From: a virus
Length of the DNA: 42,081 bases
Strand: one strand, 5' to 3'
IMG/VR virus record: IMGVR_UViG_3300031578_004878
Location: 1 to 42,081 of that record
The notes under the pieces are model-generated. The model worked only from the letters and a program-made list of their open reading frames with translations. It searched no databases and was not told the DNA's origin. Shown here piece after piece: positions 33,893 to 41,090 of this stretch. The translations under genes and the position numbers were made by a program. Each line of letters starts with the position of its first letter. Positions within the stretch are counted from its first letter, which is position 1.

Positions 33893-34744
33893 TTACCAAA
33901 TGCCTTCGACTCTCCCCCAAGCCGCAACGTCGCTTAACGCCCTTCCAGCGGCTTCCATATTTCGATAGTGCAACGCAATATTTTTATTCTCTGACAACAA
34001 CAAGTCTCGATTGGCCTCAATTGCTTTGATAGTCAGCGGCGGTTGTGCACCCGCATTATGTAGATATAGTAGGACTCCCGTGGTCTGCACGGAGAATTCC
34101 AGGGAAATTCGTTCTTGTTTGTGCCAGCCTCCCGACGTATCAATTTGACAATTGAGGCCAATCTCTTGGCCCAGATTAAGTTTGTGGACGTGCGCTCGAA
34201 TGAAACGATCTATGTGAATTCCATCAATCTGCGCTATTTCGATAAACTTTTTCCAGGCAGCCCTGATTTCAGAATACGAGTTAGCATAATAACTACTATA
34301 TCCAAAACCGTGGCTCATATGAAAAGCAGCCTCTTTGTCGCCAAAATACCCAATGAATTCTCGATCTGCATATCTGGCATTGATACCTAGTAAACGTAAG
34401 AACAGAACTAACTGTCTAGCTAGGTTTTCTCTGTTAGAATGATCGTGATTACCAAGTATTATATACCATTCTGCTTTATTGTCAAGTCGTCTATCCCATT
34501 GTCTAATTTCCCACCCAGCCCAGTAGATTTGCTCTGGACCTAACTGTACGATGTTCTGCGCTTCCTGCAACCTAAAGATACCCCTACCCGCTGCTGCGTC
34601 GCCGTTGAGTGCTACTTGAGTTACATCTGGTTTGAAGTTATTGATTTCTATTATAGCCCTGTCCATACATTCCATCAGAGATTTATAAAACTGCCCTGCG
34701 TCGCCAAAGTGCAGGTCACTCAGCACTAAAGTCGCTTTCTTCAT
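33893..34744 (-). CDS. Calcineurin-like metallophosphoesterase
   Basis: 283 aa. All metal-binding motifs are in order: D10-x-H12 (SDLHFGD), GD at 48-49 (NGDAAAGRG), G-N99-H100-D (LGNHDHSN), H145 in HMSHGFG and H185-x-H187 (RAHVHKL). The enzyme could hydrolyse phosphodiesters or nucleotides, or process DNA. GGAG lies 4 nt before the ATG. Its place between terminase and portal hints at a packaging or DNA-end role, but that is inference. Confidence 0.9.
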   Translation of the reverse strand: MKKATLVLSDLHFGDAGQFYKSLMECMDRAIIEINNFKPDVTQVALNGDAAAGRGIFRLQEAQNIVQLGPEQIYWAGWEIRQWDRRLDNKAEWYIILGNHDHSNRENLARQLVLFLRLLGINARYADREFIGYFGDKEAAFHMSHGFGYSSYYANSYSEIRAAWKKFIEIAQIDGIHIDRFIRAHVHKLNLGQEIGLNCQIDTSGGWHKQERISLEFSVQTTGVLLYLHNAGAQPPLTIKAIEANRDLLLSENKNIALHYRNMEAAGRALSDVAAWGRVEGIW

Positions 34745-34754
34745 ATTGCTCCAT

Positions 34755-35480
34755 CTATGTAGAAGTTCGAACTAGAAAACGCTCATTTACAGCATGAATC
34801 CAAGCCTTAAATTGTTCGACGGTTTGTGAATTTTTGGCTTTGTTACAAATTCCACAACAAGGAACGATATTATTAAAGGTATATCCTTTTGAATTATCAA
34901 CACGATCAATTCCGTTGTAAAGATACACTCCATTACATATTGAGGAAAGGTTACTGCCTTGATTTGGTTCTGCACCACAATAATAACATGGCTGCTGTAT
35001 TGAAGTTTGCACTTGTTCTTTAGTGAGTTGCCATTTATATCCTCGACTTTTAGCATTCCGCTTTATACAATTTAATATCCTATTGAATGCCGCCTCTCCA
35101 GAAGGCAATTTATGAGACTCACTCATTCTTTCCTTGTGAAGACAACCACAACTCCTCGTATTACCTGACCTCAACTTTGTACCTATTACTACAACTTGAT
35201 TGCCACAGGAGCACTCACAAAACCAAGTTGATTCTCCCCGTTTATTAGTACCCTCTCTCTGAATAACCATAAGTCGACCAAATTTTTGACCTTTCATTTC
35301 TGGCAAGCAACGACAACTCTGAGAAGCTCCACGACGTAGTGATCCTCCCTGAATTGCACGTTCAGTGCCACAATCACAACGACATAACCAATATGCTCCA
35401 TAATTTCGTGAATTTTCAACCCGTCTTATCACTACCCACTTACCATAACGATTGCCTGTTTCATCAATTAACTTTCCCAT
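34755..35480 (-). CDS. HNH endonuclease, paralogue of the gene at 18763-19524
   Basis: 241 aa. Two N-terminal modules (LIDETGNRYGKW and KGQKFGRLMVI starts; CRCDCGTERAI..SCRCL and CECSCGNQVVV..SCGCL cysteine sets) precede an HNH domain with CYYCGAEP, YNGIDRVDNSKGYTFNNIVPC and CCGICNKAK. The shared SGEAAFN/FGEAAFN linker shows common descent with the 253-aa copy. It is free-standing between large terminase and metallophosphoesterase. Homing function is inferred. Confidence 0.9.
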   Translation of the reverse strand: MGKLIDETGNRYGKWVVIRRVENSRNYGAYWLCRCDCGTERAIQGGSLRRGASQSCRCLPEMKGQKFGRLMVIQREGTNKRGESTWFCECSCGNQVVVIGTKLRSGNTRSCGCLHKERMSESHKLPSGEAAFNRILNCIKRNAKSRGYKWQLTKEQVQTSIQQPCYYCGAEPNQGSNLSSICNGVYLYNGIDRVDNSKGYTFNNIVPCCGICNKAKNSQTVEQFKAWIHAVNERFLVRTST

Positions 35481-35494
35481 TATCTAAACTGCCC

Positions 35495-36817
35495 CTAGAA
35501 GAATTGACTCATATGTGGTTGTGCATCAACAACCTGTGCTTTTCGTTCCTCTAATTTCTTCCGATATTTTCCTTCCTCGATTATGTCAAGCACATCCTTG
35601 TACCACAGGCCGTATCGCACGGTATCTGGCACGTCATCACCCAATTGTTGTGGCTTATTTGTATTGACATCTCTATTGTACGAGGCCATACTCGTCGGAC
35701 TGTACGTGCATCGTGGATGGAATCGTAGATGTCGCACTCCTTCGCCACTGAGAATGAATGGGGCAGTATGCTTTATCCCCTCTTCGATAGGGTGAGTCGC
35801 CCCTACGGTATCTACATCTTGTTCCTCCAAACGGCCCCGAAGCTCCGCCGCAGATGAGTCAATATAAGCGACTTTCGCCTTCGGCCAGCCTTTGTCCAGG
35901 ACATTAGCTATTGAAACCTCAGCCTTTACATAAATTTCTATAAGCTCATCGAAGACATTCACAAAAGGTGGAATTTCTTGTGCAAGTAAGATTACGCGGG
36001 GGTGTGCCCTAGTGTAGCCATCATCCACCCACCACTCTACTGGAACTTCCGAAACATAGTCAGCTTCCTCAGTGACATTGAGTTCCTCAGAGAAATCTTC
36101 CCAGACAAGACCCTCCAAACTGACGAACATTCCTCCAACTTCTTGCTCTCGAAATTTTCCTTGATAAGTGGTTAATAGGCTGGTGTAATAGAGTGCGTCA
36201 TTATGTACGTTCTCTGAGGTATCACAATGGAATTTTTCCACCAATTTTCCGCCATAGATGTCCGCCCGCTTCTTGAAGACATCCAAAAATTGCTTATCAA
36301 AATTCTGTTTAACGAATACGTCGTAGAGCCAGTGATTCACTCCAGATGGCGTCGTAGTTACCCAGCCCTGCGGCTTAGTGCCAGTGCGAATACGGCCACA
36401 GAGGACATCGAAAGCATCTCTTTGAGGACACATACCACCCTCATCAAACCAAAACCAATTTACTGTTGGGCCTCGCCAGGATTTGGGTGCATCTATGCCG
36501 CCATAGAGTACTCTGACTTCTTTTCCATTTACATCAAATATCAACTCTTGAATCGATGAATGTGGATGTTTGAGATGAGCATTCTTCACCCTTGACCAAG
36601 GAATCCACTTAGAAAATTCTGGCCAGGTAGACCTGACGAAGTGTGGAAAATTTGGTGCAACGACAATACCACTTTCTCCCTGACCGATCTTTTCGATAGC
36701 TTTTACAGCCCCAATCGCCGTCTTTCCAGCACCGAGGCCAGCACCGAATAAAATAAGTCTTGCTTGACTGCGTAAAAATCGTGCTTGTGTTTCACTGGCT
36801 ACGAATTCAACGGGCAT
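35495..36817 (-). CDS. terL: Terminase large subunit
   Basis: 440 aa. ATPase: Walker A GAGLGAGKT (25-33), Walker B WFWFDEGG (121-128) and coupling motif TTTPSG (154-159). Nuclease (RNase H-like): D265/D266 in EWWVDDGYT, D320 in AYIDSSA and the Asp cluster near 397-402 in LGDDVPDTV. The motor pumps DNA into proheads through the portal and cuts it. The start overlaps the previous stop as TAATG. Confidence 0.95.
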   Translation of the reverse strand: MPVEFVASETQARFLRSQARLILFGAGLGAGKTAIGAVKAIEKIGQGESGIVVAPNFPHFVRSTWPEFSKWIPWSRVKNAHLKHPHSSIQELIFDVNGKEVRVLYGGIDAPKSWRGPTVNWFWFDEGGMCPQRDAFDVLCGRIRTGTKPQGWVTTTPSGVNHWLYDVFVKQNFDKQFLDVFKKRADIYGGKLVEKFHCDTSENVHNDALYYTSLLTTYQGKFREQEVGGMFVSLEGLVWEDFSEELNVTEEADYVSEVPVEWWVDDGYTRAHPRVILLAQEIPPFVNVFDELIEIYVKAEVSIANVLDKGWPKAKVAYIDSSAAELRGRLEEQDVDTVGATHPIEEGIKHTAPFILSGEGVRHLRFHPRCTYSPTSMASYNRDVNTNKPQQLGDDVPDTVRYGLWYKDVLDIIEEGKYRKKLEERKAQVVDAQPHMSQFF

Positions 36818-37287
36818 TATAGTACGATCACCAATTCATCTTCCACAGGTTTAGATTCCAGCACTTTACCTTCTATGACATCCTCAAAAGCGGGGGCCTC
36901 CAACAGAGGGCGAATAATTGGAGGCCCCTTTTCAGCAGGAAGGAAGACGACGAGACGATCATCTTCGTAGTGTTTTACGTTAAGAGTGAGTTCTCTATTT
37001 TCTAAGCCAAGTACGGATAAGCAGAATTTTGCCGCCTGCACAGAACCCGTCAATGCCTGCTTGACCATCGCCTCATAGATTTCAGTGAGATGTTCCCCGA
37101 TGTAGGTGCTGGCGATGTCGGAGACGGCTTCCCACCAGCCAGGTGTCAATCGCCAGCCTTTTAGTGTATTGAGGGCGACGCCAAGGGATTTCGCAATCGT
37201 CTCATCGGTTTGAAGACCCTCTGGTCGGCTCTCCGCTGGAATTGTGAGCAACTCTTGGAAACGACGCTGCCTATACGACCAGTGCAT
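36817..37287 (-). CDS. Probable terminase small subunit
   Basis: 156 aa from ATG 37287; a TTG start at 37320 would overlap the GIY-YIG gene. The N-terminal half contains a likely helix-turn-helix (DETIAKSLGVALNTLKGWRLTPGWW) and the middle a helical region (IYEAMVKQALTGSVQAAKFCLSVLG), the latter typical of small terminase or terminase-associated proteins. Position directly upstream of the large terminase supports the call. Confidence 0.75.
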   Translation of the reverse strand: MHWSYRQRRFQELLTIPAESRPEGLQTDETIAKSLGVALNTLKGWRLTPGWWEAVSDIASTYIGEHLTEIYEAMVKQALTGSVQAAKFCLSVLGLENRELTLNVKHYEDDRLVVFLPAEKGPPIIRPLLEAPAFEDVIEGKVLESKPVEDELVIVL

Positions 37288-37289
37288 TT

Positions 37290-38081
37290 TTACTGATCCT
37301 CTGCACGCTTTCTGCGCCAATATGCTTTCTGTGCGGCACTAATTTTTGCGCGGGTTGTTGCACTATGATATTTGCCATACATAGGATTTCGTTCATCGTT
37401 CATCGGCCTGCCCATTTTCGCGCGTGTCTCAGCACTAGGATGCCTGCCAATCATTGCTTTACTTTGCCTCGTGCGTGTCTCTGCACTAGGAGATTTGCCA
37501 TAATTGGGATGTCGCTCGCCACTATTTGCTGCACTGATTTTCGCGCATGTCTCCGCACTACGATGCTTTCCATAATTGGGATTTCGCTCACCAGTCCTTC
37601 CATACATGGGATTTCGCTCACCAGTTGTTGCTGCACTCATTTTCGTGAGTGTTTTTGCGTTGGGATGCTTGCCAGTCAGTGCTGCACTCTGCCTCGCGCG
37701 GGTTTCCTCGCTGTGATGCCTCCCATAAAAGGGATTTCGCTCACCCATTTTCGCTGCACTCTGTCTCGCGCGTGCCTCTGCACTGCATGGAACTCCAAAT
37801 GTACTTCCCGCTGTTGGTGAGATATTATATTCAGGATTCAGCGTATCAAAGTAATACTGCTCACGCTTGATCAGATTTTCAGGTTCAACATCCTCTAAGA
37901 CTTCAAATATGAATGCTTCCTCATCATCTTTGTCAAAAGCTCTCTGGAGATAAATATTATAATGATTTCTATGACGTAGCATACTTAGATGCGTTGCCAA
38001 CCTTTGCTGAAGATTCACAGCACTACCGATGTAGCACTTCCCGTTTATAGTATTTTTGATTTGGTAGATGCCACTGTTCAT
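37290..38081 (-). CDS. GIY-YIG homing endonuclease with NUMOD3 repeats
   Basis: About 263 aa. GIYQIKNTINGKCYIGSA is the GIY-YIG catalytic start, with R in LQQRLATH and E in LIKREQYYFDTLNPEYNI. The rest is about seven tandem NUMOD3-like units (SAETRAKIS.A..GERNPNYGK), many nearly identical. The frame extends to 38117, but the -10 box of a promoter lies at 38089-38094 and the likely transcript start is near 38082, so ATG 38081 may be read as a leaderless message. It is the first gene of the late operon. Confidence 0.9.
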   Translation of the reverse strand: MNSGIYQIKNTINGKCYIGSAVNLQQRLATHLSMLRHRNHYNIYLQRAFDKDDEEAFIFEVLEDVEPENLIKREQYYFDTLNPEYNISPTAGSTFGVPCSAEARARQSAAKMGERNPFYGRHHSEETRARQSAALTGKHPNAKTLTKMSAATTGERNPMYGRTGERNPNYGKHRSAETCAKISAANSGERHPNYGKSPSAETRTRQSKAMIGRHPSAETRAKMGRPMNDERNPMYGKYHSATTRAKISAAQKAYWRRKRAEDQ

Positions 38082-38088
38082 GTTAACC

Positions 38089-38117
38089 ATTATAGCATAA
38101 TTCTTTATAAAATGCAA
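38089..38117 (-). promoter_or_regulatory. Extended -10 promoter for the late operon
   Basis: On the minus strand TTGCAT (38117-38112), a 17-bp spacer ending in TGC, and TATAAT (38094-38089) form an extended -10 sigma70 promoter with a weak -35. It overlaps the U-tract of the preceding terminator and points into the GIY-YIG and terminase genes. Confidence 0.65.
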
Positions 38118-38141
38118 ACAAAGAAACCACCGAATGGTGGT
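38114..38141 (-). terminator. Rho-independent terminator ending the early operon
   Basis: On the minus strand ACCACC (38141-38136), loop ATTC, GGTGGT (38131-38126) is followed by TTTCTTTGTTTG. It lies about 60 nt after the DUF3307-like gene. A plain 6-bp stem gives moderate strength. Confidence 0.75.
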
Positions 38142-38199
38142 CTCAGGCGAGGAGGACAGGGGAAGTTGTTTATAAAATCGTGGAAATTGTCAAGTAGTT

Positions 38200-38526
38200 T
38201 CAGTCACGACTTACCGCCACTGCAATGAACATCGTGACAAGGTGTAGCACCTGATCTATCCAAAGTGCGCATCCGAGGGTCGGCAGTTTTGTGTACCGTG
38301 CCTTCCAAGCATCAATGCCGAAGTGACTCACTGCCAAGAACGGTATGATCCACCACTGCGGCTCGCTAATATGTAGTAGCACGCCTCCGAGAAGTAGTGC
38401 CCACGTTAACGAATGTACTCCGAGTAGGAACCAGCTCTTACCCTTCATTTCGGCAATGAACGCGCCCTGCCAGTGAAAGTCATAGAGTAGGTGTGCCAAC
38501 AATAGTCCACAAAAACCAACTAGCAT
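38200..38526 (-). CDS. DUF3307-like membrane protein
   Basis: 108 aa from ATG 38526 (AAGGA upstream; one base after the stop of the small membrane peptide). Three to four hydrophobic segments are seen. LLLAHLLYDFHWQGAF, GVHSLTWALLLGGVLL, SHFGIDAWKARY and LWIDQVLHLV carry the conserved H, D and DQ-x-x-H polar residues of DUF3307 proteins, which recur in phages and bacteria with unknown function. It is the last gene before the terminator. A holin-like role cannot be excluded. Confidence 0.8.
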   Translation of the reverse strand: MLVGFCGLLLAHLLYDFHWQGAFIAEMKGKSWFLLGVHSLTWALLLGGVLLHISEPQWWIIPFLAVSHFGIDAWKARYTKLPTLGCALWIDQVLHLVTMFIAVAVSRD

Positions 38527-38527
38527 C

Positions 38528-38611
38528 CTAATGTATCCTTCCCTCCGCCACACACGTCCCTATCCAAGCACTTATAAGTGCCACTAGGATCAACCATGCC
38601 CAGTGGATCAT
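38528..38611 (-). CDS. 27-residue single-pass membrane peptide
   Basis: ATG 38611 has AAGGTG with 8-nt spacing. The product MIHWAWLILVALISAWIGTC plus seven more residues is almost entirely one hydrophobic segment, and the stop is one base before the DUF3307 start. An in-frame ATG at 38653 would add 14 residues. Stop-start spacing matches the surrounding operon. The function is unknown. Confidence 0.6.
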   Translation of the reverse strand: MIHWAWLILVALISAWIGTCVAEGRIH

Positions 38612-38620
38612 TCTACATTC

Positions 38621-38643
38621 ACCTTTTCTGAGTTGTCGGCCAA
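38621..38643. repeat. 23-bp direct repeat, copy 1
   Basis: accttttctgagttgtc-G-gccaa matches the sequence at 39134-39156 with one mismatch (38638). The two copies lie 513 bp apart and flank the PD-(D/E)XK-like nuclease gene. On the minus strand both encode LADNSEKV in the frame of the small RHH-like gene. Confidence 0.9.
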
Positions 38644-38654
38644 GATAAAGCATC

Positions 38655-39122
38655 TCAAATGGAAGATTCTTGTTTGATTCTTCTTGCCAATGAAGCTACA
38701 AAATCTTGTGACATTTCTCCTATCTTTCGTCTAGCCGCTCGATGAATTACCTTAATATGTTCCTTCCTCACTTCTAGGATTCCACAGTTGTCATCAATCG
38801 AGTCTTCCTTATAGATGTTAGGTGCTAAGACAAAGTAAAATCGATGACTAAGAGACATTGCCTTTACCCGCTTTTTAGGATCTGCGAGTTCTTTTAGCCA
38901 ATCGTTTCTATTGATTTTTATCTCATAGGCAATTCGTTCATAGTGTAGAGATGGCCACAAGGCCATAGCAAATACATCAATAACGCGCAACGCCTCCAGC
39001 GGTCTAAAGCGAGCTGCTGGTGGATAGCCAGTAGTCGTAGGAAGCTCGGTAACGCAGATCCAACGAGGAAGTTGATGTCGTTCTTTCAGAATTTCTTTGA
39101 TTTCGTCGGCACTAATACTCAA
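38655..39122 (-). CDS. PD-(D/E)XK-like nuclease (MmcB-type)
   Basis: 155 aa from TTG 39122; the frame also reaches TTG 39164, which would overlap the RHH gene by 53 nt. RVIDVFAMALWPSLHYERIAYEIKINRNDWLKEL contains the D-(15-20)-E-x-K nuclease core, written here across DVFAMALW and YEIKINRNDW. FYFVLAPNIY and NCGILEV follow as in MmcB/phage nuclease relatives. It may cut DNA during repair or homing. It is bracketed by a 23-bp direct repeat. Confidence 0.72.
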   Translation of the reverse strand: MSISADEIKEILKERHQLPRWICVTELPTTTGYPPAARFRPLEALRVIDVFAMALWPSLHYERIAYEIKINRNDWLKELADPKKRVKAMSLSHRFYFVLAPNIYKEDSIDDNCGILEVRKEHIKVIHRAARRKIGEMSQDFVASLARRIKQESSI

Positions 39123-39291
39123 ATGCCTTAATAACCTTTTCTGAGTTGTCAGCCAAAAAATCAAGCAACCTTGAAATACTTGGCTTTCCTACTTTTTGAC
39201 TTCTCTGTGAAAGCAAGTGCAATCTTTCAGCTAGTCTTTCTAATTTTTCAGGAGTCTCTGAGTTCACGCGCAGGGTAATTGATTTTCTCAT
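39112..39291 (-). CDS. Small ribbon-helix-helix-like protein
   Basis: 59 aa from ATG 39291, which forms ATGA with the upstream stop. MRKSITLRVNSETPEKLERLAERL has the beta strand followed by helix of RHH or coiled DNA-binding proteins; KPSISRLLDFLADNSEKV would be the second helix. It could be a small regulator. Its last residues differ from what an intact repeat copy at 38621 would encode, as described in the findings. Confidence 0.62.
   Translation of the reverse strand: MRKSITLRVNSETPEKLERLAERLHLLSQRSQKVGKPSISRLLDFLADNSEKVIKAFEY
39134..39156. repeat. 23-bp direct repeat, copy 2
   Basis: accttttctgagttgtc-A-gccaa, inside the 3' end of the RHH-like gene, repeats 38621-38643 with one mismatch. 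Confidence 0.9.
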
Positions 39292-39596
39292 AAATCGATG
39301 ATCTCCTTTCTTGCCATCCCCCATTCCTTTCGATAACCAGTTAGCACAGCCCTAGAAGTCTCGTGAATATCGAGCATTGGGCGTACCTTTACCCAAGGCA
39401 TATCGCTAGCCCAGGCGATCAAATCTTCTGGATGATGCAAGTAATAATTTAGTTCGGCATCGAAAATCTCATCATAGGTTCTTTCGCTAGGAAAGTATCT
39501 TGGATTAGCGAAAAACTTAGCGATGTCCTCTGCTAGGGCAAGCACAGGAATTGTGTATTTCTTGCCATCTGAGAAGGTTATGAGTAGGTAGTTCAT
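39288..39596 (-). CDS. Protein of unknown function
   Basis: 102 aa. It begins NYLLITFSDGKKYTIPVLALAEDIAKFFA and continues YFPSERTYDEIFDAEL, HHPEDLIAWASDMPW. A short beta start then helices rich in aromatic and acidic residues; no recognised motif. ATGA overlaps link it to both neighbours in the early operon. Confidence 0.7.
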   Translation of the reverse strand: MNYLLITFSDGKKYTIPVLALAEDIAKFFANPRYFPSERTYDEIFDAELNYYLHHPEDLIAWASDMPWVKVRPMLDIHETSRAVLTGYRKEWGMARKEIIDL

Positions 39597-40003
39597 CCCA
39601 TTTCCCTCACCGTATCTGGATTGAATTTAATAGTCAATAGGAGAGTCAGTCTAGCTACCTGGTAGGCGGGCTCCAGTTCCTCGGCGGCAGCACGGAACTC
39701 TGGGTCGCGCATTTTCTCGGCTTCCCAGTCCTCGAAGCGGATGTTGGCTTGCTTACGAGCATTGCTCAGAGATTCGTAAACCTCGATGCTGTGAGCAGCT
39801 CGTTCTTCTGGAGTTCCTCTTTCAGAGAAATCCAACCTGTGAACTTGAATTTGTCTATCCTTCAACATCATCCTTCCAACGCCCCAACCATGCTTCACAG
39901 ACCAGCGCAAATACCTTCGTAAGCTCTTGCGCCAATAGTTGGGCGCAATGCACCGCGCTGACCGCAGTATCCTCAACCATAACCGCCAAAGACTACGCTT
40001 CAT
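39593..40003 (-). CDS. Protein with basic N-terminus and HigA-like helix
   Basis: 136 aa from ATG 40003, which overlaps the end of the 28-residue ORF. Residues 1-45 are very basic and aromatic (KRSLWRLWLRILRSARCI). The C-terminal part WEAEKMRDPEFRAAAEELEPAYQVARLTLLL resembles the helix that precedes the HTH in HigA-type antitoxins (DPEFxxxxxxLxPxYxxAR), but the HTH itself is absent. A shorter start at 39869 is possible. The function is unknown. Confidence 0.6.
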   Translation of the reverse strand: MKRSLWRLWLRILRSARCIAPNYWRKSLRRYLRWSVKHGWGVGRMMLKDRQIQVHRLDFSERGTPEERAAHSIEVYESLSNARKQANIRFEDWEAEKMRDPEFRAAAEELEPAYQVARLTLLLTIKFNPDTVREMG

Positions 40004-40079
40004 ATTGTACGATACACTCCACATGAATAAAGGGTGCTGGCACACAATCAAACACTGGTTCTGACTTCGCGTCGTTCAT
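39993..40079 (-). CDS. 28-residue small ORF
   Basis: ATG 40079 forms ATGA with the upstream stop, and the stop TAG overlaps the next gene start by 11 nt. The peptide starts MNDAKSEPVFDCVPAPFIHV and is otherwise unremarkable. Only the tight coupling on both sides supports it. Confidence 0.45.
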   Translation of the reverse strand: MNDAKSEPVFDCVPAPFIHVECIVQYEA

Positions 40080-40354
40080 TTGGTTTCTATCAATAGTTCT
40101 ACGGTATTTTCTGGTAATTTACTGAGGACAAGGGTGTAGCTTGGTGAATCGGTATCGGCAAGGCAGAATTGCAGTAGTGTATCTGGATGAAGTATAACGC
40201 CGAAAGGTACACCGCCCCTCAACTCGTCTAAAAGGCGAGGAATAGTTAAAGTTGGTACTTCGTCCTTTAACATTCCATACTTTCGTAAAAGACAATAAAT
40301 CGTCACATAGTCGCGTTCTTTTTCGGTCAGTATTCTGTAGCCTGTGATATGCAC
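40076..40354 (-). CDS. Protein of unknown function
   Basis: 92 aa from GTG 40354 with GGAGG 5 nt upstream. TEKERDYVTIYCLLRKYGML and PTLTIPRLLDELRGGVPFGVI suggest helices then a beta-rich end. Not recognised. It is coupled by ATGA to the small ORF downstream. Confidence 0.7.
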   Translation of the reverse strand: MHITGYRILTEKERDYVTIYCLLRKYGMLKDEVPTLTIPRLLDELRGGVPFGVILHPDTLLQFCLADTDSPSYTLVLSKLPENTVELLIETK

Positions 40355-40623
40355 TAAGTCCTCCTTGTAGCCACCATATAGGATTCAATCATCCTTCGAA
40401 AATCTTGTGCGGTGTAAGAGGATAAGAGGCTTTCCCAAAAATGAGCACAACGGATTTCTGCACAGTCTGGCGCGATGCAAGCACAGGAGGATCGCTCGTC
40501 ATAAGGATTCATAGCGTGAAAGTGTGCGGCCAATAAGCGGACTAGGATTTTCTTTCTCTTTTCTTGCGCGGTTTCCAATATTATTCTCCCTTTTTCCACG
40601 GCCTCACTTAGTCTCATGTTCAT
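40354..40623 (-). CDS. Protein of unknown function
   Basis: 89 aa. ATG 40623; MNMRLSEAVEKGRIILETAQEKR then Cys/His-containing SSCACIAPDCAEIRCAHFW and a helix DFRRMIESYM. The Cys/His set could bind zinc, but spacing is irregular. Upstream lies a GC-rich region with a degenerate copy of its first 25 nt. Confidence 0.65.
   Translation of the reverse strand: MNMRLSEAVEKGRIILETAQEKRKKILVRLLAAHFHAMNPYDERSSCACIAPDCAEIRCAHFWESLLSSYTAQDFRRMIESYMVATRRT
40599..40623. repeat. 25-bp imperfect direct repeat, copy 1
   Basis: The first codons of the 89-aa gene (cggcctcacttagtctcatg and five more bases on the plus strand) recur at 40785-40809 with three differences, all transitions. Confidence 0.85.
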
Positions 40624-40855
40624 ACCGTGCCCCCAACCAACGCACTGGCCCCCACCCGTGTCATAGGAATATTAACCTCAACGAGATTCTCGCCGTGCGT
40701 TCGCCGTAGCCCATCTGCGCTGCGGCCCCCTCGTGCTTTGGCTGCGGACTCGCATGCAAGCTACCCGCACCGACAGCACTACATCGGCCCCACTTAGTCT
40801 CGTGTTCGTGAGGCCATACCCAGCCTGCGATCCTTGGGCCAGATTCGAGCCTGGG
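40624..40855. other. GC-rich intergenic segment in early operon
   Basis: 232 nt without a convincing gene. It is markedly GC-richer than its neighbours. Tiny minus-strand ORFs (40661-40714, 17 aa; 40620-40664, 14 aa) are chained by ATGA overlaps leading to the 89-aa gene. A 67-codon frame (40678-40881) has a composition unlike neighbouring genes and probably is not real. A 25-bp repeat copy lies at 40785-40809. No tRNA could be folded. Confidence 0.6.
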
Positions 40856-41080
40856 TTATTCCTTGACGAGCCAGCTATCACCTGTAGTGATAATTATTGC
40901 CCCTCGTGGAGCTTCCTTTATACATAGTGTGTAAAAAAGACTGCGATAATATTGGCGTGAATCAAACGTCATAGTACTCACTTCCGCTGTGAGTTCAAAC
41001 GGTAAATTAAGGGCTGCCGCGCTCTTCACTTTCTCTAGTATCTTATCAAGATCGGTACTCTCGATTTCCTGCACCATCAT
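40856..41080 (-). CDS. Protein of unknown function
   Basis: 74 aa. ATG 41080 has AAGGAGG 5 nt upstream, so I prefer it to an upstream start at 41284 in the same frame. MMVQEIESTDLDKILEKVKSA is helical, followed by beta-like FELTAEVSTMTF and GAIIITTGDSWLV. Not recognised. Confidence 0.7.
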   Translation of the reverse strand: MMVQEIESTDLDKILEKVKSAAALNLPFELTAEVSTMTFDSRQYYRSLFYTLCIKEAPRGAIIITTGDSWLVKE

Positions 41081-41090
41081 CAAATCCTCC

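Noticed and set aside
40599-40809. Template/variable repeat pair of a diversity-generating retroelement
   Set aside because: The 25-bp copies differ by T-C and A-G transitions rather than only at adenines, and no reverse transcriptase is present in the window.
40830-40865. tRNA T-arm-like sequence around attcgagc
   Set aside because: The stem pairs only four bases around an eight-base loop, and no matching acceptor, D or anticodon arms lie at tRNA distances.
40678-40881. 67-codon minus-strand ORF in the GC-rich segment
   Set aside because: It has no SD, a composition rich in Arg/Ser unlike its neighbours, and overlaps the end of the 74-aa gene.
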